DNA of 64,000 bases from Amycolatopsis albispora. GTDB taxonomy: Bacteria > Actinomycetota > Actinomycetes > Mycobacteriales > Pseudonocardiaceae. The notes below the pieces were generated by a model. That model saw only the letters and a program-made list of their open reading frames with translations. It was not told where the DNA came from and did not search any database. A program made the position numbers and the translations under genes. The number at the start of each line of letters is the position of its first letter. The first letter of the stretch is position 1. Of the stretch, positions 12,087-21,100 are shown in pieces. The DNA is taken from NCBI RefSeq assembly GCF_003312875.1, contig NZ_CP015163.1:992001-1056000 (forward strand), given 5' to 3'.

Positions 12087-13063
12087 CCGCGTCGGTCAAG
12101 GACGAGCTGAGCCGGCTGGAGATCACCAAGATCGGGCCGCGGCGGTCGGAGGTGGCCTCCCTGCTGAGGTTCGCGGGCGGCCTGCACATCGTCGGCGGCC
12201 GGGTGGTGGTCGAGGCCGAGCTGGACACCGGCTCGGTGGCGCGGCGCCTGCGCCGGGAGATCCACGACCTGTACGGGCACCAGTCCGATGTGCACGTGAT
12301 CTCGTCCAGCGGGCTGCGCAAGGGCACCCGCTACGTGGTGCGCGTGGTGAAGGACGGCGAGGGCCTGGCCAGGCAGACCGGGCTGATCGACCAGCGCGGC
12401 CGCCCGGTGCGCGGGCTGCCGGCCGCGGTGGTGTCGGGCGGGGTCGCCGACGCCGAAGCCGCCTGGCGCGGTGCCTTCCTGGCGCACGGCTCGCTGACCG
12501 AACCGGGGCGTTCGTCCTCTTTGGAGGTCACCTGCCCCGGCCCGGAGGCGGCGCTGGCGCTGGTCGGCGCGGCGCGGCGGCTGGGCATCCAGGCGAAGTC
12601 GCGTGAGGTGCGCGGCGCGGACCGCGTGGTGGTGCGCGACGGCGACGCGATCGGCGCGCTGCTCACCCGCCTCGGCGCGCATTCGAGCGTGCTGCAGTGG
12701 GAAGAGCGGCGGATGCGCCGCGAGGTGCGCGCCACGGCGAACCGGCTGGCGAACTTCGACGACGCCAACCTGCGGCGCTCGGCGCGCGCGGCGGTCGCCG
12801 CCGCGGCCAGGGTGGAACGCGCGCTGGACATCCTCGGCGACTCGGCGCCGGACCACCTGCTCGCCGCGGGCAAGCTGCGGCTGTCCAACCGGCAGGCCTC
12901 GCTGGAGGAACTGGGCCAGCTGTCCGACCCGGTGATGACCAAGGACGCGGTGGCGGGCCGGATCCGGCGGCTGCTGGCGATGGCCGACAAGAAGGCCCGC
13001 GAGCAGGGCGTGCCGGACACCGAGTCGGCGGTCACCGCGGAGATGCTCGAAGAAGAAGCCTGA
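12077..13063 (+). CDS. whiA: Sporulation/cell-division transcription factor WhiA
   Basis: A 328-residue WhiA protein with an N-terminal degenerate LAGLIDADG homing-endonuclease fold ([37 protein letters not shown]) and a C-terminal helix-turn-helix ([32 protein letters not shown] split over ~30 residues). In Streptomyces it acts with WhiB to switch on division genes in aerial hyphae. The catalytic acidic residues of LAGLIDADG nucleases are absent, as usual. The ATG at 12077 was chosen by family N-terminus; a second ATG lies at 12083. Its 3' end meets a strong hairpin. Confidence 0.95.
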   Translation: MAMTASVKDELSRLEITKIGPRRSEVASLLRFAGGLHIVGGRVVVEAELDTGSVARRLRREIHDLYGHQSDVHVISSSGLRKGTRYVVRVVKDGEGLARQTGLIDQRGRPVRGLPAAVVSGGVADAEAAWRGAFLAHGSLTEPGRSSSLEVTCPGPEAALALVGAARRLGIQAKSREVRGADRVVVRDGDAIGALLTRLGAHSSVLQWEERRMRREVRATANRLANFDDANLRRSARAAVAAAARVERALDILGDSAPDHLLAAGKLRLSNRQASLEELGQLSDPVMTKDAVAGRIRRLLAMADKKAREQGVPDTESAVTAEMLEEEA

Positions 13064-13071
13064 CCAGGGAA

Positions 13072-13112
13072 GCGGCTGGGGTGGCCCGCCGCCGCTCAAC
13101 CACCCCAGCCGC
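13072..13112. terminator. Bidirectional hairpin between whiA and the sugar dehydrogenase gene
   Basis: GCGGCTGGGGTGG (13072-13084) pairs perfectly with CCACCCCAGCCGC (13100-13112) across a 15-nt loop. It lies between convergent stops at 13063 and 13119 and has no U-tract, as is common in actinobacteria. Confidence 0.8.
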
Positions 13113-13118
13113 CACCGG

Positions 13119-15182
13119 TTATCCGGTACGCCCGTTCGCGTACCGGATGTCCATGTGCAGCACCCGGTCGTTGCCCGGCTTGCCGTCCTTGTCGGTGGTC
13201 GTGGTCAGCCAGATGTCGCCGTCGCGGTCGACCTCGACCGTGCGCAACCGGTTGTACGTGCCCTGGAAGTAGGCCTTCTGCTCGACCAGGTTCGCACCGC
13301 TGTCGATGCGCAGCCGGTAGACGCGCTGGCCGACGGTGGTGGCGACGAAGACGTGGTCGTTGATGATGGTCAGCCCGCTCGGCGACGCCGACGAGGTGGA
13401 CCACGTCTTCTTCGGCGCGATGCTGCCGGAGCAACTGCCCGAGGTGCCTTCACAGCCGGGCCAGCCGTAGTTGCCGCCCTTGGTGATCAGGTTGACCTCG
13501 TCTTGGCCGGAGTTGCCGAACTCGGACGACCACAGCCTGCCCTTCGAATCGAAGTCCAGGCCCTGGACGTTGCGGTGGCCGTAGCTCCAGATCGCCTTGC
13601 CGGGGAACGGGTTGTCGGCCGGGATCTTGCCGTCCGGGTGGATGCGCAGGATCTTGCCCGCGTTGGTGTTCAGGTTCTGCGCGTTGGCGCCGTTCTGCGC
13701 GTCGCCGGTGGAGATGAACAGGTACTTGCCGTCCGGGCTGAACCGCAGCCGCCCGCCGTTGTGGTACTTGCTCTTCGGCACCCCGCCGAGCAGCGTGGTC
13801 CAGCCGGTGAGCTGGTTGCCGGTCAGTTTCGCGCGCACGAGCTGATTTCCGCCGCTCGCGGTGTGGTAGACGTACACGAATCCGTCGGTGGCGAAGGTGG
13901 GGGAGATCTCCACGCCGAGCGCGCCGCCCTCGCCGGTCGTGCCCATCGCACCGGGCACCTTGCCGAGCGGCGTGCGGGTGCCGGACTCGGTCAGCCGGTA
14001 GATGTTGAACGTTTCGCGTTCGGTGATGATCGCGGAGCCGTCGGGCAGGAAGCCCAGGCCCCACGCGATGTCGGTGCCGCCGCCGATCTGGGTGACCGCG
14101 CCGGGGTCGGGCACGCCCGCCGGGCCGCCCGCGGCCGGGGTCACGGTGATCTCGTTGCCGAAGGCGGAGACGTTCCCGGCGGCGTCCCTGGCGCGCACGC
14201 GGAACTTGTAGGCCTGGCCGGTGGTCAGGCCGCCGACCGTCGCGGTGGTGGCCGTGCCGTCGGCCGAACCGGACTGCACGCCGTCGCGGAAGATGTCGTA
14301 CCCGGTGACCTTCACGTTGTCGGTGGAGGCGCCCCAGGCCAGGTCGACGGTGGTCGCGGTCCGGCCAGGTGAACTGAGCGTGCCCGGCACCGTCGGGGCC
14401 TGCGCGTCCGGGGGCGCGGGATCGGTTTTCACCTGGACCGCGTTGCTGGCGGGGGAGATGTTGCCCGCGGCGTCCTTGGCGAACACGGTCCAGTCGTAGA
14501 CCGTGCCGGCGTCGAGGCCGTCGACGGTCGCGGTGAGCACGTTGCCGACGGTCTTCTCGAGCTGCCCGTGCTGGTAGATGTCGTACCCGGTGACCCCGGT
14601 GTTGTCGGCCGCCGCGTCCCACGCGAGCGACACGCTGTGGTGCGTCTTGCCGGTGGAACGCAGGTTCGGCGGGGCCTGCGGGGCTTCGGTATCGGTCGCG
14701 GCAACGGTCAGCTTGTCCACGTTGGGACCGCCGTCGGCGGTGACCGCGGTCGCCCGCACCTTCGCCCCGGCGCTCAGGTCGGCCTTGACGGTGGTGGTCC
14801 GCCAGCTGGTCCACGCGCCGGTGCCGGGGAAGGAGTGGTCGTCGACGACGAGCGTGCCGTTGACGGTGATGTCCATCTTGCGGTCGGCCGTGGTGCCGTT
14901 GGCGTAGCGGAAGGTCAGCTCGGTCGGACCGGCGGCGCCGGACGGCACGGTCCACTCGACGTAACCGCCGGCCTCGTTGTCGTAGTTGACGAAGCCGCTG
15001 CCGGAGTAGCCGGGGTGGTTGGCCTCGACCACGCCGTTGGACACGAGCGCGTTCTCGGCCTCGTAGTCGGCCGGGGCCGCGTTCGCCGCCGTGCTGGTGG
15101 GCGTGATGGTTGCCAGGGTGGTCGCCGTCGCCAGACCGCAGGCCATGAGCACGCGCCGGGCCGGGGGTACCCGTGATGCCAC
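13119..15182 (-). CDS. Secreted CBM-FN3-FN3 glucose/sorbosone dehydrogenase
   Basis: A 687-residue exported protein. Domains in order: signal peptide (1 to ~36), a CBM35/CBM6-like beta-sandwich (~40-160, YEAENALVSNGVVEANHPGYSGSG), two fibronectin type III domains (~171-255 and ~262-350), and a six-bladed propeller of the GSDH family of PQQ-dependent sugar dehydrogenases (~360-687, with ITERETFNIYRL, YHNGGRLRFSPDG, SYGHRNVQGLDFD, GGNYGWPGCEG). It probably binds a polysaccharide and oxidises its sugars outside the cell. GTG at 15182 follows AGGAGG. Two palindromes upstream suggest sugar-responsive control. No PQQ synthesis genes are nearby. Confidence 0.85.
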   Translation of the reverse strand: MASRVPPARRVLMACGLATATTLATITPTSTAANAAPADYEAENALVSNGVVEANHPGYSGSGFVNYDNEAGGYVEWTVPSGAAGPTELTFRYANGTTADRKMDITVNGTLVVDDHSFPGTGAWTSWRTTTVKADLSAGAKVRATAVTADGGPNVDKLTVAATDTEAPQAPPNLRSTGKTHHSVSLAWDAAADNTGVTGYDIYQHGQLEKTVGNVLTATVDGLDAGTVYDWTVFAKDAAGNISPASNAVQVKTDPAPPDAQAPTVPGTLSSPGRTATTVDLAWGASTDNVKVTGYDIFRDGVQSGSADGTATTATVGGLTTGQAYKFRVRARDAAGNVSAFGNEITVTPAAGGPAGVPDPGAVTQIGGGTDIAWGLGFLPDGSAIITERETFNIYRLTESGTRTPLGKVPGAMGTTGEGGALGVEISPTFATDGFVYVYHTASGGNQLVRAKLTGNQLTGWTTLLGGVPKSKYHNGGRLRFSPDGKYLFISTGDAQNGANAQNLNTNAGKILRIHPDGKIPADNPFPGKAIWSYGHRNVQGLDFDSKGRLWSSEFGNSGQDEVNLITKGGNYGWPGCEGTSGSCSGSIAPKKTWSTSSASPSGLTIINDHVFVATTVGQRVYRLRIDSGANLVEQKAYFQGTYNRLRTVEVDRDGDIWLTTTTDKDGKPGNDRVLHMDIRYANGRTG

Positions 15183-15240
15183 GTCGGCCTCCTAACGTCG
15201 TTGTCGGGAGAGGTGCGGGGATGGCGGCGGCTAAATGGTT

Positions 15241-15253
15241 AGGAAAGTTTCCT
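15241..15253. promoter_or_regulatory. Palindromic operator AGGAAA-G-TTTCCT
   Basis: A perfect 13-bp inverted repeat, 59-71 bp upstream of the sugar dehydrogenase start. Its placement suits a repressor site near the promoter on the minus strand. I have the impression that similar boxes precede secreted polysaccharide-binding proteins in other actinobacteria but cannot verify it. Confidence 0.55.
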
Positions 15254-15305
15254 GTCGGTTAATGGCGATCTCACACCGGAAGACGGTTTGCTGTCAACGG
15301 TTGAG

Positions 15306-15317
15306 GTAAGCGCTTAC
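15306..15317. promoter_or_regulatory. LacI-type palindrome GTAAGCGCTTAC
   Basis: A perfect 12-bp palindrome with a central CG, the hallmark of LacI-family sugar repressor operators. It lies 124-135 bp upstream of the sugar dehydrogenase start and beyond the 3' end of the PPOX gene. The gap 15183-15374 holds no gene besides these sites. Confidence 0.6.
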
Positions 15318-15374
15318 ACAGCGCGAAGCGGCCTCACCCGTTCGGGCGAAGCCGGGATGACTTTGCGGCTGGAC

Positions 15375-15812
15375 TCAGTCCGCGACGTCCGCGTGGGCGA
15401 TGACCTTGGTGATCCTCGCCCGGACCAGGTATTCGCCGGGCACGGCGTTCCGCTTGCCGAACGCGGCGCCCTGCTCCTCGCCCATGTACCTGGTGCCGAT
15501 CTTCGTGGCCCACTCCAGCATCTCGTCGAGGTCTTCGTGCAGGGTGGCCTCGGCGGTGAACTGCAGGTAGGAGTACGGCGGCCGCTGGTCGTCGACGCAC
15601 AGGGAGAACCGCGGGTCCCGGCGGAACGCCTTGCCCTTGAGCGAGTCACGCCCGGTGTTGAAGATCAGCTCGTCGTAACCGGGCCCCTCGTTCAGCACGA
15701 ACCAGATCGGCGTGACGTGCGGCGCGCCGTTCGCCCGCACCACGGCCAGCTTGCCCGTCCGCGTGCCCTCGCTCGCGAAGGCCCACCACTCGTCCCTGCT
15801 CATCTCACGCAT
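15375..15812 (-). CDS. PPOX-fold (F420/flavin-dependent) family protein
   Basis: A 145-residue split-barrel protein of the pyridoxamine-phosphate-oxidase-like superfamily. Key segments are TGKLAVVRANGAPHVTPIWFVL near the N terminus and GKAFRRDPRFSLCVDDQRPPYSYLQFTAEA. Actinobacterial relatives bind F420, FMN or heme and reduce varied substrates; the cofactor cannot be told from the sequence. The ATG at 15812 sits 7 nt after TAGCGT on the minus strand, suggesting a leaderless transcript; MSRDEWW at 15803 is an alternative start. It diverges from the SMC-like operon with 62 bp between starts. Confidence 0.75.
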   Translation of the reverse strand: MREMSRDEWWAFASEGTRTGKLAVVRANGAPHVTPIWFVLNEGPGYDELIFNTGRDSLKGKAFRRDPRFSLCVDDQRPPYSYLQFTAEATLHEDLDEMLEWATKIGTRYMGEEQGAAFGKRNAVPGEYLVRARITKVIAHADVAD

Positions 15813-15860
15813 GGGGCAGACGCTACCGATGCGCCCGCTGGCGCGCCCATCACGAAAGGC

Positions 15861-15877
15861 TAACCTGGCTCGCTGTG
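15861..15877 (+). promoter_or_regulatory. -10 element of the SMC-like operon
   Basis: TAACCT (15861-15866) lies 8 nt before the GTG at 15875. No Shine-Dalgarno is present, so the first gene is probably translated from a leaderless mRNA. Confidence 0.45.
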
Positions 15878-17353
15878 CACACCGAAGAGCTGATCACCGC
15901 GGGTCCGGCCGACGAAGGACTGACCCGCCGGCTGAAGGCGCTCGCCTGCACCGCGCCCCTGCACGACCTGGACGCGCGCAAGGCCAAGCTCGACTGGGCC
16001 GACGCCACCGTCTACCAGATGGCCGAGATCGCGCTGCACACCATCGACCAGGTCACCATCGCGATGGACTTCGACACCGGCGCGGACCACCACCAGGTGG
16101 TCGAGCGCCTGCTGCCGTTCATCGCCTCGCAGGCCCCGCACCGCCCGTCCGCCGAGCACACCAGGGTGGCGCGCTGGGTGCTGGACAACCTGATCAACGT
16201 CGGCACCACCGACCGCGGCTTCCGCCGGGTCTACGGCGCGGTCGGCGCCGACGGCACCTACCAGCGGCGCGCCTTCGACTTCAAGCTGCTGGTCGAACTG
16301 GCGGCACCGGACGGCGAGGTGTACCTGCGTGCCACCGACGAGGCGATCAACGTGCTGGTCGGCGCGCTCGACACGGACGTGGAGTCGGCGCAGATCGCGG
16401 CCGAGGTCAAGCTGGAGAACCTGATCAGCCGCGGCAGGCTGGCCGACGCCAAGCTCGCCGCCGAGCAGGCCCGCTACCGCACCGTCCAGTACGGCGAGAC
16501 GCTGCGCGCGAAGCTGGACGCCACCCGGCGCGACGTGCGCGCGGTGGACTGGGAGCTGGAGATCCCCGACCTGCTGGACTCGGCGCTGACCCACATCGAG
16601 TCCCGGTTCCGCGCGGAGAACGCGATCCTGAAGAACATCACCGCCGCCCGCGACGAGGCCGAGGACCCCGGCCACAAGCGCCGCGCGGCCGAGCTGGTGG
16701 ACATCGTCGGCGAGTGCATCCGGCGGCACACCCAGCTGCAGTCGCGCCTGCAGGCCGCGGGCGCGATCTTCCGCGCCGAACAGGATCGCCAGCAGTTCTC
16801 CGGCCCGCCGCAGCGCGCCGCGATCGACCTGTTCGGCCAGCTGCTGGTGCCCACGCTGGGCCTGCCGCTGGCGGACGCGGTCGAACCGATGCGACGGTAC
16901 TTCCACGCCGGTACCGGGGTGACCGTGCCGGTGGTGCCGTCGCTGTCCGCGCTGGTCTCGCTGCTGCTGCGCCCGGCGCCCGAGCGCGACCAGCTGGTCG
17001 GCGAGGTGCCCGAGCCGGAGCTGCTGCCCGCCGAGGAGACCGACCGCTACTCCGACGAGCAGTGGCGCCAGTCGGACGAGCTGCTCACCCTGCCGGAGGT
17101 GCCGCGGCGGCTGTCCGGGCTGATCGAGGAGGCGCGGCGGCTGGACCCGGCGCTGCCCCGCCTGGTCGCGCTGCGCGCGGTGCACGCCTATGGTCCTGAG
17201 GTCGGCGCGGCGATCCGCCAGGGGGAGCGGCAGGTGCTGCTGGCCGTCGACGACGGCACCGAGCTGGACGATCCGGAGTTCGGCGGGGCGGACCTGCTGC
17301 TGATGACCGCGCAGGTGGAGCAAGGGGAAGATGACACGGAGGGGGCCGCGTGA
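15875..17353 (+). CDS. MukF/JetA-like subunit of an SMC-like complex
   Basis: A 492-residue protein, first of three tightly linked genes. Predicted layout: an N-terminal winged-helix-like region (to ~165, ending VYLRATDEAINVLVGALDTD), a long charged helical middle (~170-330, ISRGRLADAKLAAEQA and onwards), and a C-terminal winged-helix-like region (~410-470) with an acidic tail. This order and the phrase 'lethal-stage sensor followed by E/A/R-rich neck helices' type of architecture resemble kleisin-like MukF, MksF or Wadjet JetA. It would bridge the heads of the ATPase encoded two genes downstream and bind the middle gene product. It overlaps the next gene by four bases (GTGA). The assignment is by architecture and gene order; sequence identity to characterised members was not tested. 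Confidence 0.6.
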   Translation: MHTEELITAGPADEGLTRRLKALACTAPLHDLDARKAKLDWADATVYQMAEIALHTIDQVTIAMDFDTGADHHQVVERLLPFIASQAPHRPSAEHTRVARWVLDNLINVGTTDRGFRRVYGAVGADGTYQRRAFDFKLLVELAAPDGEVYLRATDEAINVLVGALDTDVESAQIAAEVKLENLISRGRLADAKLAAEQARYRTVQYGETLRAKLDATRRDVRAVDWELEIPDLLDSALTHIESRFRAENAILKNITAARDEAEDPGHKRRAAELVDIVGECIRRHTQLQSRLQAAGAIFRAEQDRQQFSGPPQRAAIDLFGQLLVPTLGLPLADAVEPMRRYFHAGTGVTVPVVPSLSALVSLLLRPAPERDQLVGEVPEPELLPAEETDRYSDEQWRQSDELLTLPEVPRRLSGLIEEARRLDPALPRLVALRAVHAYGPEVGAAIRQGERQVLLAVDDGTELDDPEFGGADLLLMTAQVEQGEDDTEGAA

Positions 17354-18147
17354 GCGCACTGACCAACGACGCCGAAGCGGCGGCCAGGCTGATCTCGTTC
17401 GGCATGCGGCCGAAGCAGCTGCCCGCGCGTGACGTGGTCTACGGCGACCTGGTCCGGCGCTACGGCGAGGACAGCGCGTTCAAGCAGCTGACCCACGCGG
17501 TGGCGGCCGGGCTCGGGCTGATGGTGCTGGAGGTGAGCACCGCGGCGGGCGCGGTGCTCGCGGCCACCGACGAGTCGGTGTTCGAGATCAAGATGGACAG
17601 CTACGCCCGCCAGAGCAAGATCCGCGAGCGCCGCGACACCGAAAAGGTGCTGCACGGGCTGATCCACCTGGCCACCGCCGCGCTCGGGTATCCCCGCCCG
17701 GACGACCTGGCCAACGACACCTACATCGGCCGGGTCAGCGTGGAGCAGGTCGACGGCATGGTCCGCGAGGCGTGCCGCATCCTCGACGACCGCGCGGCCG
17801 CCGCCGAGGCCAACAACGACCCGCTCGCCGACGCGCCGGAGCTGGAGCAGGCCTGGCGCGCCTACGCCCGCCGCCCGGCGGCCGCGGCCACCAAGGACGG
17901 CAGGCTCGCGCCGGACACCACCCGCGGCATGGTCGCCCGCGCCCTGCGCTTCCTGGCCGACCAGGGCTTCCTGGTGCAGGTCAGCACCGAGCAGGGCGGC
18001 ACCTACCGGACCACCCCGCGCTACCAGATCCAGGTGCGCGAGCTGGCCGCCGACCTGGCCTTCGAGGAGCTGCTGGCGCTCGGCGTGCTCGAGGTCACCG
18101 ACGGCGGCGGCAGCCTGCGCGCGACCACCTCGGACACCCTCCAGTAA
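17350..18147 (+). CDS. MukE/JetB-like winged-helix subunit of an SMC-like complex
   Basis: A 265-residue protein between the kleisin-like and ATPase genes. The first ~130 residues are helical (SARL-type start, then RPKQLPARDVVYGDLVRRYG). The C-terminal ~90 residues look like winged-helix domains: TTRGMVARALRFLADQGFLV, then RYQIQVRELAADLAFEELLALG. MukE, MksE and JetB have the same size and middle position, and they bind the kleisin and DNA. The GTG at 17350 gives GTGA with the upstream stop. Alternative readings include a generic DNA-binding accessory protein. Confidence 0.58.
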   Translation: MSALTNDAEAAARLISFGMRPKQLPARDVVYGDLVRRYGEDSAFKQLTHAVAAGLGLMVLEVSTAAGAVLAATDESVFEIKMDSYARQSKIRERRDTEKVLHGLIHLATAALGYPRPDDLANDTYIGRVSVEQVDGMVREACRILDDRAAAAEANNDPLADAPELEQAWRAYARRPAAAATKDGRLAPDTTRGMVARALRFLADQGFLVQVSTEQGGTYRTTPRYQIQVRELAADLAFEELLALGVLEVTDGGGSLRATTSDTLQ

Positions 18148-18162
18148 CGGGAACAGCAACCT

Positions 18163-21100
18163 ATGTATGAGCTTTCGCGTGTGCGCCTGCATTCGGTCGG
18201 CCCAGCCGGCGCCCGCTACCAGGACGTGCTGCTGGACTTCAGCGGGGTCGGCGAGCCGGTCACCACGCCGCGCCAGGACGCGTTGTTCGCGGCGGGCATC
18301 CACGGTGCCGAAACCGGCCCGGTGCGGCGGCCGTCCCCGGCTAGCGTGCTGTTCCTGGAGAACGGCGGCGGCAAGTCGGTGCTGATCAAGCTGATCTTCT
18401 CGGTGATGCTGCCGGGCCGCCGCCAGGTGGTCGGCACCACCAGCACCCGGGTGCTGGAGAAGTTCGTCGCCGGCAAGGACGTCGCGCACGTGGTGCTGGA
18501 GTGGCAGCACACCGAGACCGGTGAGCGGGTGATCACCGGCAAGGCGTCGGAGTGGCGCGGGCACGTGGTGTCCTCCGATCCGGCGAACCTGATCGACTCC
18601 TGGTACTGCTTCCGCCCGAGCACGTCGCTCGGGCTGGACTCGCTGCCGCTGACCGAGGACGGCCGCCTGCTCACCCTGTCCGGCTTCCACGAGCGGCTGG
18701 CCAAGGCACACGCCGGCACGCCGGAACTGGAGCTGTACTGGACGCGGCGGCACGCCGACTGGACCGGCAGGCTCGACCAGCTCGGCCTGGACACCGAGCT
18801 GTTCCGCTACCAGCGCGCGATGAACGCGGGTGAGGGTGAGGCCGCCGACGCGTTCGCCTTCGGCACCGACGAGGCGTTTGTCGAGTTCCTGCTGCGCGCC
18901 GTGCTGTCCGAGGACGAGCCGAAGGAACTCGCCGAGGTGCTGGCCACCTACGCGGAGAACCTGTCGCAGCGCGGTGACCTGATGGCGGAGCGGGATTTTG
19001 TCGCCGGGGCGCTGGAACTGCTCGGCCCGCTTTCGGACGAGGAGTCGCTGGCCGCCGCCTCGCGCAAGCTGGCCGCGTCGGCCCGCGCCGACCTGGCCGA
19101 GCTGGCCGGGATGATCGCCGCCCGCGAGAAGGTGGAAAGCGACCGGCTCGAAGTGCTCGAAGCACACGTCGAGGAACTCAAGACGGCCGAGAAGCTGGCC
19201 GAGGGCGACCACCGCAGGCTCACCGCCGCGGTCACCGAGCTGCGCCGCGTGGTCGCCGGGATGCGGCTGGAAGAGGCCACCGAAACCCGCAAGCAGCTCG
19301 ACGAGTCGTACACCGAGGCCAAGGTCGAAGCCGAGGCGTGGCGCGAGACCACCACGGTGCTGGCGCACCTCAACGCTTCCCGCAAGGCACGCGACATCCG
19401 CGAGCTGGTCGGCAACCGCGAGCAGAAGGCGCAGCCGGCGCTGGAGGCGAAGAACGCCGCCGCGACGGCGTTCGCCCGTGGCCTGCTGGCACTCGCCAAG
19501 GACGCGCAGACGCAGGCCGACGCCGCCGACCAGGCGGCGCGGGCGTTGCTGGCCGAGGCCGAGCGCGCGCAGCAGGACCGTGACGAAGCCACCTCGACCG
19601 CGGCCACGCGGCGTGCCGAAGCGGACGGCCTCACCGCGCGCATCGCCGAGGTGCGTGCCGAGGTGACCGAGGCAGTCCGCGAAGGGCTGCTCACCGACGC
19701 CGCCGAAGTGGCCGAGAGCGCGCGCATGGCCCGCGCGGCGGCGGAGTCGGCGGCTTCGGAGCTGGCCAACCGCGAAGCCGAACTGGAGGCCGTCGCCGAA
19801 GAACTCGCGGCCGCACAGGTGGCGGCCAACGAGGCGCACCAGGCCGCGGGTTCCGCCCGCGACCGGCACGAACGCGCCGCCGAGGAACTGGACCGCGCCA
19901 CCCGCCGCACCGACAGCCTCGCCGCGGAACCGCGGTTCGTCGAACTACTCGGCACCGACGACGTGCAGCTGGAGACCGACGTCCCGTCGCTGCTCGACCG
20001 CTTGCGCGAAGCGCGCGCCACCGCGGAACGCGAGCAGACTTCCTTGCGCATGGCCGAATCCGCCGACGAGCGCATTCTCGCCGCGCTCGGCTCCGGTGGC
20101 CTGCTGCCGCCACCCGAGGAGGTGCAGGCGGCGCTGGACGCGCTGGAGTCGGCCGGGATCACCGCGTGGTCCGGCTGGCGTTATCTGTCCAAACTGGACG
20201 CCAAGCAGCGTGAGGTGGTGCTGTCGCGTGCCCCGCAGCTGGTTTCCGGGGTGCTGCTGAACGAGGCCGCGCAGGTGGACCGGGCGCGCGAGGTGCTCAC
20301 CGGGCTGAAGTTGCTGCCCAGCGCGATGATCGCGGTCGGCACCACCGCGGCGGTGACCGCGGCGTCCGAAAAGGACGGTGAACTGCCGGACGGGGTCGAC
20401 TTCCTGGTTCCGCCGAATCCGGCCATGTACGACGAGGACGCCGCCGACGCCGAACGCCGCGCGGTGGCCGAACGCCACGCCGTGCGCCTCCGGCGACTGT
20501 CCGCTTTGGACGAATCGCTGGCCGCCGACGGTGCGCTGTCGTGGAAGCTGACCACCTGGCGTGAGGACTACCCGCCGGGCGCGCTGGCGAACCTCGCCGA
20601 GCGCGCGCAGTCGGCGGTCACCGCCAGGGAGAACGCCGAAAAGGCGCTGGCGGCGGCGAACACCGAGCTGGAACGCCTCACCGCCAAGCGGGTTTCGCTG
20701 CGTGAACGCGTCCCGGACCTGCGTGCCGCGCTGGCCACCGCCGAAGACCGCGCGCGGCGGCTGGACGCGCTGGCCGCCCGCGCCGCGAAGATTCCACAGT
20801 GGACCGAAGAGGCCGAGCACGCGCGTGAGATCGTCGAGCGGGCCGAGTCGCAGGCGAAGGAATCCGGTGCCAGGGCGGCGAAACTGCGTGAGCAGGCCGG
20901 TGAGGAACAGCGCACCGCCGACGGCCACCGGCGCACCGCCGCCGGGGCGCGGTCCGAACTCGCCGAGGTGCCGGGAGCGGGCTCGGTGAGCGAGTCCGAT
21001 CCGGCGCCCGCCGAACCGGTCGACGCGCTGCGCCGCACCTTCGCCTCGGCCGCCGAGGCCTACGCCAAGGTCGAGGTCGGCAGCGATCTGCGTGCCGAAC

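Noticed and set aside
17188..19869. Long minus-strand open frame opposite the SMC-like genes
   Set aside because: It is a GC-rich antisense frame with Arg/Gly/Val-biased composition and no motifs; the plus-strand genes have clear family features.
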